A stretch of 64,000 bases of DNA from Leucobacter chinensis. Its GTDB lineage: Bacteria; Actinomycetota; Actinomycetes; Actinomycetales; Microbacteriaceae. This document shows positions 27,902 to 36,966 of the stretch, in pieces. Every line of letters starts with the position of its first letter. Position 1 is the stretch's first letter. Below the pieces are notes generated by a model. That model was not told where the DNA came from. It made no database searches and saw only the letters and a program-made list of their open reading frames with translations. The stretch is taken from positions 124,001 through 188,000 of the forward strand of contig NZ_JAHQZR010000006.1 of assembly GCF_019049105.1 (NCBI RefSeq). Reading direction: 5' to 3'. The position numbers and the translations under genes are program-made.

Positions 27902-28468
27902 ATGGACACCTCATTGGTATTGCTCATTGTTCTTGGGCTTGTCGTCGTGCTGGGGTTGTACGTTGCTGCAACCTACAACTCCCTCGTCAAGCTGCGCAAC
28001 CGTGTCGAAGAAGCGTGGAGCGACATTACGGTGCAGCTGAAGCGCCGAGCCGACCTGATTCCTAGCCTCGTTGAGACGGTGAAGGGTTACGCCTCGCATG
28101 AGAAAGAGGTGTTTGACCAGGTCACGAGAGCCAGGGCAGAAACCGTCTCGGCTCAGGGGCCCGTAGAGGCCGCCACGGCCGAGAATCACATGCAGCAGGC
28201 GCTGAAGTCGATCTTTGCGGTTGCCGAGGCCTACCCGCAGCTGCAGGCGAGCCAGAACTTTCTTGAGCTGCAGAGTCAGCTCGTTGACACTGAAAACAAG
28301 ATTCAGGCTGCGCGACGTTTCTACAACGGCGGTGTGCGCGAGCTGAACATCAAGATTCAGACCTTCCCGAACAACCTCTTCGCTCGCATGATGGGCTTCA
28401 CCGAGCGCGAGTTCTTTGAAGTTGAGAACGTGGCGGCAATTTCGGAGCCACCGCGCATCGAATTCTAG
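27902..28468 (+). CDS. lemA: LemA family protein
   Basis: The 188-residue protein has an N-terminal hydrophobic helix ([25 protein letters not shown]) followed by the LemA helical domain with [40 protein letters not shown] and [30 protein letters not shown]. LemA proteins are membrane-associated and of unclear function, often next to HtpX or other proteases. Here htpX starts 6 bp downstream, giving a two-gene operon that probably works in membrane protein quality control. Confidence 0.93.
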   Translation: MDTSLVLLIVLGLVVVLGLYVAATYNSLVKLRNRVEEAWSDITVQLKRRADLIPSLVETVKGYASHEKEVFDQVTRARAETVSAQGPVEAATAENHMQQALKSIFAVAEAYPQLQASQNFLELQSQLVDTENKIQAARRFYNGGVRELNIKIQTFPNNLFARMMGFTEREFFEVENVAAISEPPRIEF

Positions 28469-28474
28469 GCGCTT

Positions 28475-29347
28475 ATGTACTCGGCGATTCGTCGCAACAA
28501 GATCAACTCCTTTCTCATCATTCTGAGCTTTTTCGCGCTCGTGGGTGGGCTCGGGTGGCTTGCGGCAACGATTTACAACGACATGACCATCGTGGTGTTC
28601 ACCATGGTGTTTGCGCTCGGTTACGCCCTCATCCAATACTTCACCGCTTCCAAGCAGGCCGTCTCGATGGCGGGGGCCGTGAAGATCGAAGAGGCCGATA
28701 ACCCGAGGCTGTATCGCATCGTTGAAAACCTTTCGATCGCGACGGGCACCCCGATGCCCGAGGTGTACATCGTTCACGACCCCGCTCCCAACGCTTTCGC
28801 GACCGGGCGCGACCCCGAGCACGCGATCGTCGCGGCGACCACGGGATTGCTCGAGATGATGAACGACGCAGAGCTCGAGGGGGTCATGGCGCACGAACTC
28901 GGTCACGTGCGCAACTACGACATTCGTGTCTCGATGATCGTGTACGGGCTTGTTGTCGCGATTGGCATGCTCGCCGACGTGTTCATGCGCATGGCGTTCT
29001 TCTCACGCAATAACAACAACCAGAACCCCATCGTGTTCGTGTTTGGGCTCATCGCGATGCTCATCGCGCCCCTCATCGCGGGGCTCGTGCAGCTCGCCGT
29101 CTCGCGCCAGCGGGAGTACCTCGCTGATGCGACCGGCGCGCTCACGACGAGGCACCCAGAGGCACTCGCGAGTGCCCTTCACAAGCTCTCGACCTACGGG
29201 CAACCGTTGCAAAAACAGAGTTCGAGCATGGCACATTTGTGGATCGCAAACCCGCTCAAACAGAGTGCGATGCAATCGCTATTTCAGACACACCCACCCA
29301 TCGAAAAGCGCATCATGAGGCTTCTCGACATGGGCGACAAAATGTAA
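28475..29347 (+). CDS. htpX: M48-family zinc metalloprotease (HtpX-like)
   Basis: The 290-residue membrane protease has two N-terminal transmembrane helices (about 12-52), the zinc motif HELGH in MAHELGHVRNYD (about residues 147-151), another hydrophobic pair after it, and the third zinc ligand region REYLADATGALTTRHPEAL. HtpX degrades misfolded membrane proteins. It lies directly behind lemA. The ATG has no strong Shine-Dalgarno sequence, so translation is probably coupled to lemA. Confidence 0.93.
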   Translation: MYSAIRRNKINSFLIILSFFALVGGLGWLAATIYNDMTIVVFTMVFALGYALIQYFTASKQAVSMAGAVKIEEADNPRLYRIVENLSIATGTPMPEVYIVHDPAPNAFATGRDPEHAIVAATTGLLEMMNDAELEGVMAHELGHVRNYDIRVSMIVYGLVVAIGMLADVFMRMAFFSRNNNNQNPIVFVFGLIAMLIAPLIAGLVQLAVSRQREYLADATGALTTRHPEALASALHKLSTYGQPLQKQSSSMAHLWIANPLKQSAMQSLFQTHPPIEKRIMRLLDMGDKM

Positions 29348-29435
29348 CGGATTTCTCACGTTCGGGGAGTATGGTTGATGTGTTCAGTGGCAGAGGTTGT
29401 CACAACACATCAAAGTAAATGGAGAGCTGTTAAAA

Positions 29436-30857
29436 GTGACCGAAAACGTTGCAATGCAAACGCGCACCGAGACCGACTCGCTCGGTAGCGTGGAAATTCC
29501 GGCAGACGCATATTGGGGCGTGCACACCGCTCGTGCGCACGAGAACTTCCCGATCACGCTTCGCCCGATTTCGGTGTACCCAGCCTTCATTCGCGCCTTT
29601 GCGTGCGTGAAGCAGGCAGCGGCTCGCGCCAACCTCGAGATCGGGGTGCTCGACGCGCACCGTTCGAACCTCATTGACCAGGCCTGCGAAGAGATCAAGA
29701 ACGGTGCACTCATCGACGAGTTCGTCGTTGGCGTGATTCAGGGCGGCGCTGGCACCTCGTCAAACATGAACGTGAACGAGGTCGTCACGAACCGTGCGCT
29801 CGAGCTCGGCGGCTGGGCAAAGGGCGACTACTCGCAGATTCACCCGAATGACCACACGAACAAGGGCCAGTCGACCAACGACACGTACCCCACCGCAATT
29901 AAGATTGCCCTCGACTTCTCAATTCGTGCTTTGCTTGAAGAGATCTCACTGCTCTCAGAGTCGTTCGAAATGAAGTCGAAAGAGTTCGCTCACATCGTCA
30001 AGGTCGGCCGTACGCAGATGCAAGACGCGATTCCTATGACCCTTGGTCAGGAATTCAACGCCTTTGCCGTTACGCTACGTGAAGATATCGAGCGCATCAG
30101 CGAGGCTGTCCAGCTGCTCCACGAAGTGAACATCGGTGCAACCGCGATCGGTACGGGCCTGAACGCAGACCCCGGTTACCGCGACGCGGTGATCCGCCAC
30201 CTTCGCGATATCACGGGTGTTGAGCTCACGAACGATGGCGACCTCATCGAGTCGACCTCTGACACAGGCGTCTTCATTACCTTCTCGGGCGCACTCAAGC
30301 GCACCGCGATGAAGCTCTCGAAGATTTCAAACGACCTGCGACTGCTCTCATCGGGCCCGCAGGCTGGCTTCGGCGAGATCAACCTTCCGGCACGTCAGGC
30401 GGGCTCATCGATCATGCCAGGCAAGGTGAACCCCGTCATTCCCGAGGCAGTGACGCAGGTCGCATACTCGGTTGCAGGCGCCGACGTCACCGTCACGATG
30501 GCGGTCGAAGCGGGGCAACTGCAGCTCAACGCTTTCGAGCCCGTCATTGCACACTCACTCTTCCAGTCGATCACCTGGCTTGAGCGTGCTTGCCGTACGT
30601 TCCGCGTGAACTGCGTCGATGGCATCACCGCGAACGAAGACCGTATCGACGACATGATGGCCCGCTCGGTCACCGTGATCACGGCTCTCGCTCCTGTGCT
30701 CGGCTACGCCGAGTCGGCGAAGCTCGCGAAAGAGGCTCTCGCAACGAACGGAAACATTCGTGACCTCGTGCTCGCGAAGGGTCTGCTCGACGAGGCACAG
30801 CTCGATCGCCTGCTTGAGCCTGGTCACCTGACCGGCGCTGCTGGCTTCGACAAGTAA
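29436..30857 (+). CDS. aspA: Aspartate ammonia-lyase
   Basis: AspA deaminates aspartate to fumarate and ammonia. The 473-residue protein of the fumarase/aspartase superfamily has GAGTSSNMNVNEVVTNRALE, HPNDHTNKGQSTNDTYPTA and the catalytic-loop signature GSSIMPGKVNPVIPE. The substrate region resembles aspartases more than class II fumarases. I chose GTG 29436, with GGAGAG at 29421-29426; the upstream ATG-like extension from 29397 lacks similarity. The enzyme would feed the TCA cycle alongside the organic-acid genes in this region. Confidence 0.92.
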   Translation: MTENVAMQTRTETDSLGSVEIPADAYWGVHTARAHENFPITLRPISVYPAFIRAFACVKQAAARANLEIGVLDAHRSNLIDQACEEIKNGALIDEFVVGVIQGGAGTSSNMNVNEVVTNRALELGGWAKGDYSQIHPNDHTNKGQSTNDTYPTAIKIALDFSIRALLEEISLLSESFEMKSKEFAHIVKVGRTQMQDAIPMTLGQEFNAFAVTLREDIERISEAVQLLHEVNIGATAIGTGLNADPGYRDAVIRHLRDITGVELTNDGDLIESTSDTGVFITFSGALKRTAMKLSKISNDLRLLSSGPQAGFGEINLPARQAGSSIMPGKVNPVIPEAVTQVAYSVAGADVTVTMAVEAGQLQLNAFEPVIAHSLFQSITWLERACRTFRVNCVDGITANEDRIDDMMARSVTVITALAPVLGYAESAKLAKEALATNGNIRDLVLAKGLLDEAQLDRLLEPGHLTGAAGFDK

Positions 30858-30902
30858 GCTGCGCTCGCTCACGTCGCAATATGCTGGCCCTCGTGAGGGC
30901 TG

Positions 30903-30957
30903 AACTGCTCCCCGGCAGCTGGTGACTCCCACCGTCATGAGCTGCCGGGGAGTAGTT
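30903..30957 (+). terminator. Large hairpin after aspA (probable terminator)
   Basis: 18-bp arms 30903-30920 and 30940-30957 (one G-T pair) continue inward with TGAC/GTCA. The trailing sequence GTTGTATGTG is only weakly T-rich. In the rest of the gap to 31170 I see no gene or recognised RNA. Confidence 0.65.
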
Positions 30958-31173
30958 GTATGTGTACGCGGTTCAACCGAGGCGAGGCCGAAGCCCGCCC
31001 CAACAACTATTGCGTGATTTTGTGGCTTGAAAGCCCTGAAACCGGGTGAAAATGGTGAAATATCAGGCAAAGGTTCGCGCGCTCCTCGAGGCAAGCCTCC
31101 GGGGTAAGTCACGGGGCTAGCCAGGGGCAAATCACAGCGCGAGGCGGGGCGGAAGGTGGACCCGCAGCAATAC

Positions 31174-31207
31174 GAAAGCCCCGCCCCTCAGGAGAGGGGA
31201 CGGGGCT
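31174..31207 (-). terminator. Rho-independent terminator of the FAH-family gene
   Basis: On the minus strand AGCCCCGTCCCCTC pairs with GAGGGGCGGGGCT and is followed by TTCGTA. It lies about 84 bp past the stop of the FAH-family gene. Confidence 0.8.
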
Positions 31208-31290
31208 CGGGGCTGGAGGTTGTCGCGGGCAGGTACTGCCGCGATCCGCCTACCTCGCCCAGCGCGGCAAAGCCGGCAAAGCCAAGAGCT

Positions 31291-32154
31291 CTACTCGACG
31301 ATGTGCGAGGTGAGCGCGCCGATCTTTTCGATCGTGACCGTGACATCCATGCCCGGCTTTAAATAGAGCGGTGGTTTGCGCGAACGGCCTGCGCCACCGG
31401 GCGAACCGGTCGAGATGAGGGTTCCGGGCATGAGCGTTGCGCCCTCAGAAATGGTTGAGATGAGCTGCGCGACGGTGCGAATCATGAACGCGGTGGTTGA
31501 GTCTTGAACCCGAAGGTCGTCGACGTCGCAGGTAATCGCGAGGGTTTGCGGGTCGGGAATCTCGTCGGTCGTGACGACGAACGGGCCGACGGGCGTAAAG
31601 CCGTCAAACGACTTACAGCGCGACCACTGAGGTTCGCGAAACTGGATATCGCGGGCCGTGATGTCGTTGATCGCGGTGTAGCCGAAGACGTAGTCGAGGG
31701 CCTCTTCGGGGCTCACGTCGCGGGCAGGCTTACCGATGATCACACCGAGTTCGGCCTCGTAGTCAATCTCGACGCTGATGTCGGGGTTAATGACCACATC
31801 GCCATCGTGTGCGGCGAGCGAGTTGGGGAAGAGCGTGAAGAGAACCGGGCCGGCATCGTTATCGAGGCTGAGCTCGCTCGCGTGCTCGTCGTAGTTAAGA
31901 CCTACCGCAAGCGTGATGGGCGGGCGCATTACTGCGGGGGCAAGCTTGGCCTCGGCGACCTGCGACCAGGCCTCAGAGGCCAGTGCCGCTGCGGCACGCT
32001 CAACTTCAGCGCGCGCATCGGGGCCAGCCTCGATGAGTTGCTGCAGATTTTTGTAAGGCATATCCAACGCCGACATCGGGGCGAATCGTTCACCCACTAC
32101 GACGGCAAGCTCGAAGAAATCGTCTGAACCAGTGTGAATATGTGCAAGTTTCAT
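31291..32154 (-). CDS. Fumarylacetoacetate hydrolase (FAH) family protein
   Basis: The 287-residue protein has the FAH C-terminal catalytic domain: AVGLNYDEHASEL, the metal ligands in VEIDYEAELGVIIGK, GYTAINDITARDIQ, and the terminal GTLISTGSPGGAGRSRKPPLYLKPGMDVTVTIEKIGALTSHIVE. Family members cleave or isomerise beta-diketo acids in aromatic degradation, or act as acylpyruvases/oxaloacetate decarboxylases. No aromatic degradation genes are nearby, so the substrate is undetermined. A TAACCT hexamer 7 nt upstream of the ATG suggests a leaderless transcript. Confidence 0.88.
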   Translation of the reverse strand: MKLAHIHTGSDDFFELAVVVGERFAPMSALDMPYKNLQQLIEAGPDARAEVERAAAALASEAWSQVAEAKLAPAVMRPPITLAVGLNYDEHASELSLDNDAGPVLFTLFPNSLAAHDGDVVINPDISVEIDYEAELGVIIGKPARDVSPEEALDYVFGYTAINDITARDIQFREPQWSRCKSFDGFTPVGPFVVTTDEIPDPQTLAITCDVDDLRVQDSTTAFMIRTVAQLISTISEGATLMPGTLISTGSPGGAGRSRKPPLYLKPGMDVTVTIEKIGALTSHIVE

Positions 32155-32274
32155 CGCCTCTAGGTTACCCGAAATGGCGAGCTCGTGGCTTGTGTGATTC
32201 CTTACAACGATTCAGGCTTTTCCTATCAGCGAACAGGGGTGGGCGAGTCTACCCAATCGGGTCACAATAGAGGT

Positions 32275-32646
32275 ATGACAGAATCAGCACTCACCAAACC
32301 AGAGATCGAATTTCCTGAGGGCCCCGCTCCCACCGAAATCGTGATTGAAGATCTCGTTGTTGGCACGGGCGAAGAAGCCAAGGCCTCATCGAAGGTCAAG
32401 GTGCACTACCTCGGCGTTGAGTACGAATCGGGCGAAGAGTTCGACTCGTCGTGGAGCCGTGGCGAATCAATCGACTTTCCTCTGAGCGCCCTCATTCAGG
32501 GTTGGCAGGTTGGCATTCCCGGCATGAAGATCGGTGGCCGCCGCAAACTCGTGGTTCCCCCGGCGCAGGCCTACGGCGAACGCGGCATGCACCCGCTCGC
32601 TGGCAAAACGCTTATCTTCGTGATCGACCTGCTTGGCGTCTCGTAA
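32275..32646 (+). CDS. FKBP-type peptidyl-prolyl cis-trans isomerase
   Basis: The 123-residue single-domain FKBP has the core KVKVHYLGVEYESGEEFDSSWSRGESIDFPL, LIQGWQVGIPGMKIGGRRKLVVPPAQAYGERG and the C-terminal LIFVIDLLGV. It lacks a signal peptide, so it is probably cytoplasmic. ATG 32275 is chosen because a CACAAT -10 box (32263-32268) lies 6 nt upstream and the family alignment starts here; the open frame to 32185 is non-homologous. It is monocistronic, with a terminator at 32680-32716. Confidence 0.93.
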   Translation: MTESALTKPEIEFPEGPAPTEIVIEDLVVGTGEEAKASSKVKVHYLGVEYESGEEFDSSWSRGESIDFPLSALIQGWQVGIPGMKIGGRRKLVVPPAQAYGERGMHPLAGKTLIFVIDLLGVS

Positions 32647-32679
32647 ACCAACCATCCGTTTCGGAGCAGCGCCCCACAC

Positions 32680-32716
32680 CGAGGCCCGGTTCGCTTTGTA
32701 GCGCGACCGGGCCTCG
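32680..32716 (+). terminator. Terminator after the FKBP gene
   Basis: The 11-bp stem CGAGGCCCGGT / ACCGGGCCTCG is perfect, with a GCGCTA-type partly paired loop, followed by TCGTTG. Confidence 0.75.
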
Positions 32717-32824
32717 TCGTTGAGCGGCTCTGTGTCTAGCATCTGGCCCGGTGAGTGCTATTCTCGTAACCTGTGATGTGGCGCAAAACCTTGCGCCCGG
32801 GCAGTATATGCGAGAGGGACGAGC

Positions 32825-34276
32825 GTGACGCAGCCAAACGTTGCAACACCAGACAGTAATACCCCTGGGGGGCTAAAGGGTCGAATCGACCGGTACTTTG
32901 AAATTTCTGCACGCGGATCAAGCTTCGGCTCTGAGGTTCGCGGCGGCCTTGTCACCTTCGTGACCATGGCCTACATCGTTGTCCTGAACCCGATTATTCT
33001 CTCGGGCAAGCCTGACGTGGCTGGTAACGAACTTGCCTTTGATCAGGTTGGCGCGGTCACCGCTCTGACCGCGGGTGTCATGACCATTCTCTTCGGCGTT
33101 GTGAGCCGCCTGCCCTTCGGTTTCGCCGCGGGCCTCGGCATCAACGCTTTCCTCGCGTTCTCGGTCGTGGGCCAGGTGACCTGGCCCGAGGCCATGGCCA
33201 TCGTCATGATTAACGGTGCGCTTATTGTGTTGCTCGCCGTCACTGGCCTTCGTCGCATGATCTTCAACGCGGTGCCCGTCGAGCTGAAGCTTGCGATTAC
33301 GGTCGGTATCGGCCTCTTTATCGCCTTCATCGGTTTCGTGAACTCGGGTTTCGTGACCTCAACGACCCAGAACTCGCCTCCCGTTGGTCTCGGCATTGGT
33401 GGCTCGGTCGCGACCATTCCGACACTGCTCTTCGTTATCACCCTGCTGATCACTGGCGTGCTCGTTGCACGTAAGGTCAAGGGTGGCCTGCTCATCGGCC
33501 TGCTCACCGGAACCGTGCTCGCTGTGATCGTCGAGGCCGTCTGGCACCTCGGCTCGGCACAGGAGAACCCTGGCGGCTGGGGGCTCACGATTCCGTCGCT
33601 CTCTGGCTCGCCGTTCAGTGTTCCTGACCTGAGTCTCATCGGCGCCGTCAGCTTCGACTTCGGCAAGGTCGGCGTGATTACGGTTATCATGCTTGTCTTT
33701 ACCCTGCTTTTCACGAACTTCTTCGACGCGATGGGCACCTTCACTGGCCTCTCGCGCGAGGCAGGTCTCGCCGATGAAAAGGGCAACTTCCCGCGCCTCA
33801 AGTCGGCCCTCGTGGTCGAGGGCGTTGGCGCCGTCGCCGGTGGTTTCACCTCATCGTCGTCGAACACCGTGTTCGTTGAATCGGGCGCAGGCATCGGCGA
33901 AGGTGCGCGCACCGGCTTCGCGAACATCATCACGGGCCTCATGTTCATCGCTGCGATGTTCCTGACCCCGCTCACCGGCATCGTTCCCACCGAGGTCGCG
34001 GCCGCAGCGCTCGTGATCGTTGGTGCGCTCATGATGGCGCAGATCAAGCACATTGACTTCAGTGATTTTGCCGTGCTCCTGCCGGTCTTCCTCACGATTA
34101 CCGTCATGCCGATGACCTACTCGATTGCCAACGGCATCGGTGCGGGCTTCGTCTCGTGGGTCTTCGTGCAGGTGCTCGCGGGCAAGGCCAAGAAGGTTCA
34201 CTGGCTGCTGTGGATCGTCGCGCTCGGCTTCGTCGTTTTCTTTGCGCGCGGCCCAATCGAGTCGCTGCTCAGCTAA
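32825..34276 (+). CDS. NCS2-family nucleobase permease (AzgA-like)
   Basis: The 483-residue protein with about 12-14 membrane helices matches the AzgA branch of NCS2 transporters, which import adenine, guanine and hypoxanthine. The N-terminal motif is RIDRYFEISARGSSFGSEVRGGLVTFVTMAYIVVLNPIILS, and later blocks are GLGINAFLAFSVV, FFDAMGTFTGLSREAGL and SSSSNTVFVESGAGIGEGARTG. The GTG start follows GAGAGGGACGAG. It forms its own unit, closed by a strong terminator. Confidence 0.92.
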   Translation: MTQPNVATPDSNTPGGLKGRIDRYFEISARGSSFGSEVRGGLVTFVTMAYIVVLNPIILSGKPDVAGNELAFDQVGAVTALTAGVMTILFGVVSRLPFGFAAGLGINAFLAFSVVGQVTWPEAMAIVMINGALIVLLAVTGLRRMIFNAVPVELKLAITVGIGLFIAFIGFVNSGFVTSTTQNSPPVGLGIGGSVATIPTLLFVITLLITGVLVARKVKGGLLIGLLTGTVLAVIVEAVWHLGSAQENPGGWGLTIPSLSGSPFSVPDLSLIGAVSFDFGKVGVITVIMLVFTLLFTNFFDAMGTFTGLSREAGLADEKGNFPRLKSALVVEGVGAVAGGFTSSSSNTVFVESGAGIGEGARTGFANIITGLMFIAAMFLTPLTGIVPTEVAAAALVIVGALMMAQIKHIDFSDFAVLLPVFLTITVMPMTYSIANGIGAGFVSWVFVQVLAGKAKKVHWLLWIVALGFVVFFARGPIESLLS

Positions 34277-34298
34277 CGAGAGCATAACGAGATACGGC

Positions 34299-34330
34299 GA
34301 GGGGCCGCGGTCGAAAGATCGCGGCCCCTC
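34299..34330 (+). terminator. Terminator after the nucleobase permease
   Basis: The stem GAGGGGCCGCGGTC / GATCGCGGCCCCTC closes a GAAA tetraloop. T-poor downstream, but the hairpin is very stable. Confidence 0.85.
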
Positions 34331-34401
34331 TGCTGTATTCGGCGGTACGGGTCTGGGGCCTGGCGCTCGTGAGCGGGGGGAGGGCTTGGCCCGATCCGCC
34401 G

Positions 34402-35241
34402 CTAGAGCTGGGTTGGCACGTGGCCCGCGAGCTTGCCCTGCAGGCGCTCGACGGTTTCGGGTGCGCCCGCGATGAAGAGCGTCGTGCCCGCTGGAGCTTC
34501 AGGGGTGATGCCGCGGGTGAGGGCGCCGGCCTCGGTTGCGACGAGGGCTGCCGCGGCCCAGTCCCACGGCTGAATACCGATCTCGTAGTAACCGTCGAGG
34601 CTGCCCTTTGCGACGAGGCACAGGTCGTAGGCGGCGCTGCCGATGCGGCGAATGTCGCGCACGTGGGCGATGAGGGCGCTGAGTGCCGCGGCCTGCATCG
34701 TGCGCCGCTCAGACGTGTAGCCAAAGCCGGTCGCGATGAGCGAGGCCGCGAGCGTCTCGGGCTTCGAAACGCCGATCGCTTGGCCGTTGAGCGTTGCCCC
34801 ACCGCCCTCGCTCGCACGAAACATCTCGCCCGTTGTCGGGTTGAACACCACGGCAGCGACAGCCCGACGGCCGTCTTCGTAGGCGTGCTCGTCTGCAACC
34901 GTTGCCGCGATGCTCACGCAAAAAGCCCCGATCCCGTACAAATAATTGACCGTGCCGTCGATCGGGTCGATCACCCAGGTGATGCCGGTCGTCGACTCGT
35001 GCGCGTGCCCTTCTTCGGCAAACACCCCGTCGTTTGGCCGTTCGCGGCGGATCGCGTCGACGATCATCTGCTCGGCTCGACGATCGGCCTCGGTTACGAT
35101 ATCGACGCTAGAGCTCTTCGTATCGGCCACGCCCACCCCCTCGGCTTTAAGTCGCATGATCTCGGCGGCGGCTTCGCGGGCTGCGGCCTCGGCGATGTTG
35201 GTGAGGGAAGTGAGGAGGGCGGGTGAGAGATCAGGGGTCAT
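34402..35241 (-). CDS. Inositol monophosphatase family protein
   Basis: The 279-residue Mg-dependent, Li-sensitive phosphatase fold is recognised by [15 protein letters not shown], the metal-binding [24 protein letters not shown] (about 91-113) and the C-terminal [17 protein letters not shown]. Substrates of this family include inositol-1-phosphate, histidinol-phosphate and fructose-1,6-bisphosphate. A second member (hisN-like) is encoded at 54192-55004. A TAGGCT -10 box lies 7 nt upstream of the ATG (forward 35249-35254), indicating a leaderless mRNA. Confidence 0.9.
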   Translation of the reverse strand: MTPDLSPALLTSLTNIAEAAAREAAAEIMRLKAEGVGVADTKSSSVDIVTEADRRAEQMIVDAIRRERPNDGVFAEEGHAHESTTGITWVIDPIDGTVNYLYGIGAFCVSIAATVADEHAYEDGRRAVAAVVFNPTTGEMFRASEGGGATLNGQAIGVSKPETLAASLIATGFGYTSERRTMQAAALSALIAHVRDIRRIGSAAYDLCLVAKGSLDGYYEIGIQPWDWAAAALVATEAGALTRGITPEAPAGTTLFIAGAPETVERLQGKLAGHVPTQL

Positions 35242-35268
35242 GCCATTAAGCCTACGCCGCCAAGCAAG

Positions 35269-35391
35269 TTGGGCTTTTCGAATGCAGGTGTTAAGATAGC
35301 AAGGTTGTTTGCCGTATCAATCGGCCGCGGATCGAGAGAGCTCATGCCACCCTGGCATCGGCGCCGCGCAACGAGAGAAAGGATCACCCGC
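35269..35391 (+). promoter_or_regulatory. Promoter and leader of rpsO
   Basis: TTGGGC (35269-35274), a 17-bp spacer and TAAGAT (35292-35297) form a good promoter. The leader of about 88 nt contains the hairpin ATGCCA-CCC-TGGCAT (35344-35358) and ends in GAGAGAAAGGA before the ATG. Layout resembles the bL25 leader. Translational autocontrol by S15 is known in other bacteria but not shown here. Confidence 0.65.
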
Positions 35392-35661
35392 ATGTCACTC
35401 GCACCTGACGTGAAGAAGGCCATCATCGAAGAGTACGCAACGAAGCCGGGTGATACCGGTTCGCCTGAGGTGCAGATTGCGATCATGTCGCAGCGCATCA
35501 AGGATCTCACCGAGCACCTCAAGACCCACAAGCACGATCACCACTCGCGCCGCGGTCTGCTGCTCATCGTTGGTCAGCGCCGCCGCATGCTCGCGTACCT
35601 GCACGATGTCGACATCGAGCGCTACCGTGCACTGATCGAGCGCCTCGGCCTGCGCCGCTAA
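35392..35661 (+). CDS. rpsO: 30S ribosomal protein S15 (uS15)
   Basis: The 89-residue protein has the exact family length and signatures: [52 protein letters not shown] and [16 protein letters not shown]15 nucleates assembly of the 30S platform by binding 16S rRNA. The ATG is preceded by GAGAGAAAGGA. It is monocistronic here, with its own promoter and terminator; pnp, a frequent neighbour, is not visible. Confidence 0.98.
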   Translation: MSLAPDVKKAIIEEYATKPGDTGSPEVQIAIMSQRIKDLTEHLKTHKHDHHSRRGLLLIVGQRRRMLAYLHDVDIERYRALIERLGLRR

Positions 35662-35681
35662 GGCTTTCGCCTCACGTTTTT

Positions 35682-35716
35682 TAAACGCCCCTGCCGCTGA
35701 TGCGGTGGGGGCGTTT
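35682..35716 (+). terminator. Terminator after rpsO
   Basis: The stem TAAACGCCCC / GGGGGCGTTTA closes a 14-15 nt loop and is followed by CATTTC. Confidence 0.82.
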
Positions 35717-35750
35717 ACATTTCTGTTGGCCATTCCCGCCGAATAGCGTT

Positions 35751-35867
35751 TGTTCCCAAGCGAACATGATGAACGGTTGGTGGCGATCAGGCGAATGTTC
35801 GGTAAGCAGTGGCCAGGGCTCTGTTGATCACGGGTTGTGCGGTGTTGCGAGCCGTTAAGGTGACACC
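35751..35867 (+). promoter_or_regulatory. Regulatory region of the RpiR-type gene, with inverted repeats and leaderless -10 box
   Basis: TGTTC-CCAAGC-GAACA (35751-35766) is an inverted repeat, and CGAACAT (35761-35767) recurs inverted as ATGTTCG (35795-35801), giving a family of GAACA half-sites. TAAGGT (35856-35861) ends 6 nt before the ATG at 35868. The half-sites are candidate regulator-binding sites. Confidence 0.5.
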
Positions 35868-36827
35868 ATGAACAGCGAACTATGCCCGCCTGACTCGCCC
35901 CCATCGACGACCGCTGACGAAGAAAGTCATCGGTCGAAGCCTGAAATATCAGGGGGGTTCGGCTCTGCCATCGCGTTGATTAGAGCCTATGCCGGAACGC
36001 TCGGCCCGCGTGAGGGCGCGGTTGCTGCAGTGATTTTGTCGCGGCCGCAAGAGATTACTCAGTGGTCAACCCAAGAACTCGCGCAGGCCGCGGGTACCTC
36101 GGCCGCGACCGTGGTAAGAGCTTGCAGGAGTCTAGGGTTTCGTGGGTTTCAGCACCTACGCCTTGAGCTTGCTCGAGAATCGGCTCCCGATGGTGCCTTG
36201 CCTGATGATCGCGTGAGTCTCGTGTTTGATAGTGCGCGTGAGTCACTCAGGGTTGGGGGCGATTCGGTAGATCGTGAGGCTGTTACAGAGGCGGCGGTTT
36301 TACTGAGCGGCGCTCGTCGGGTGCTGTTTGCTGCCAACGGCTTCTCGGCGCCGCCTCTGCAGGATGCAGCGCTCAGGTTTGCCACGCTCGGACGCCCCGT
36401 CGAAGCACCACTCGATATTTTGGCGCAACAGTTCACGGCACGCACACTCGGTCGAGGCGATGTAGTGCTTGCGCTTACCCACTCAGGAGCAAACACGCAT
36501 ACCCTTGCCTCCTGCCGAGCAGCAAAAGCTCACGGTGCCACGGTTATCGCCGTCTGTAGTTATACTCGGGCGCCAATTCCTGAACTTGCCGACATCGTTA
36601 TTTCTACGGGAGCTGTGGGGGTTCGGCATGCGGTTGATCCGTTCTTTGTGCGCTTAAATCATTCTGTAGTGATGCACGCGTTACTCAGTGAAACTGAGTC
36701 GCTACTGACTGTGCCGCTGGGGGAGCAGCTCGACATGCGGGAAGTTGTGGCCGAGGCTCTCACCGATGCTCCAGATGTAGAGGGAGGCGAAAAAGCAACA
36801 CCGGTCGTTGTTCCGAAAAATCTGTAG
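35868..36827 (+). CDS. MurR/RpiR-family transcriptional regulator with SIS domain
   Basis: The 319-residue protein has the RpiR helix-turn-helix domain (about 30-105, with ITQWSTQELAQAAGTSAATVVRACRSLGFRGFQHLRLELA) and a SIS phosphosugar-binding domain (about 130-260, with RRVLFAANGFSAPPLQDAALRFATLG and VLALTHSGANTHTLASCRAAKAHGATVIAV). Such regulators sense phosphorylated sugars. It precedes, on the same strand, three phosphatase genes and an ABC importer, so its ligand is probably the phosphorylated compound handled by them. The 5' 30 residues are polar and not conserved. Confidence 0.9.
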   Translation: MNSELCPPDSPPSTTADEESHRSKPEISGGFGSAIALIRAYAGTLGPREGAVAAVILSRPQEITQWSTQELAQAAGTSAATVVRACRSLGFRGFQHLRLELARESAPDGALPDDRVSLVFDSARESLRVGGDSVDREAVTEAAVLLSGARRVLFAANGFSAPPLQDAALRFATLGRPVEAPLDILAQQFTARTLGRGDVVLALTHSGANTHTLASCRAAKAHGATVIAVCSYTRAPIPELADIVISTGAVGVRHAVDPFFVRLNHSVVMHALLSETESLLTVPLGEQLDMREVVAEALTDAPDVEGGEKATPVVVPKNL

Positions 36828-36912
36828 CTATTCAGCCATAAGGGTTTCATGGTCGGTTCAAGACGTGTTCATACGTAAGACACGTTGCCGCTGAATACTG
36901 CTCATGTAATAC

Positions 36913-36931
36913 GTTTCACGAACTGTGAAAC
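36913..36931. promoter_or_regulatory. Perfect inverted repeat, candidate operator of the phosphatase/transporter operon
   Basis: GTTTCAC-GAACT-GTGAAAC has 7-bp arms and a 5-bp spacer. It lies 35 bp before the phosphatase GTG, where a repressor such as the adjacent RpiR protein would act. The binding protein is inferred from position only. Confidence 0.6.
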
Positions 36932-36966
36932 AAACGAAATACTGAGTGTGTAGGAAACCGATTACC

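Noticed and set aside
31504-32127. 207-codon plus-strand frame opposite the FAH-family gene
   Set aside because: The minus-strand frame carries clear FAH motifs, a promoter and a terminator; the plus frame has none.
34369-35226. 285-codon plus-strand frame opposite the inositol monophosphatase gene
   Set aside because: The IMPase motifs lie on the minus strand, and the plus frame is a mirror of them.
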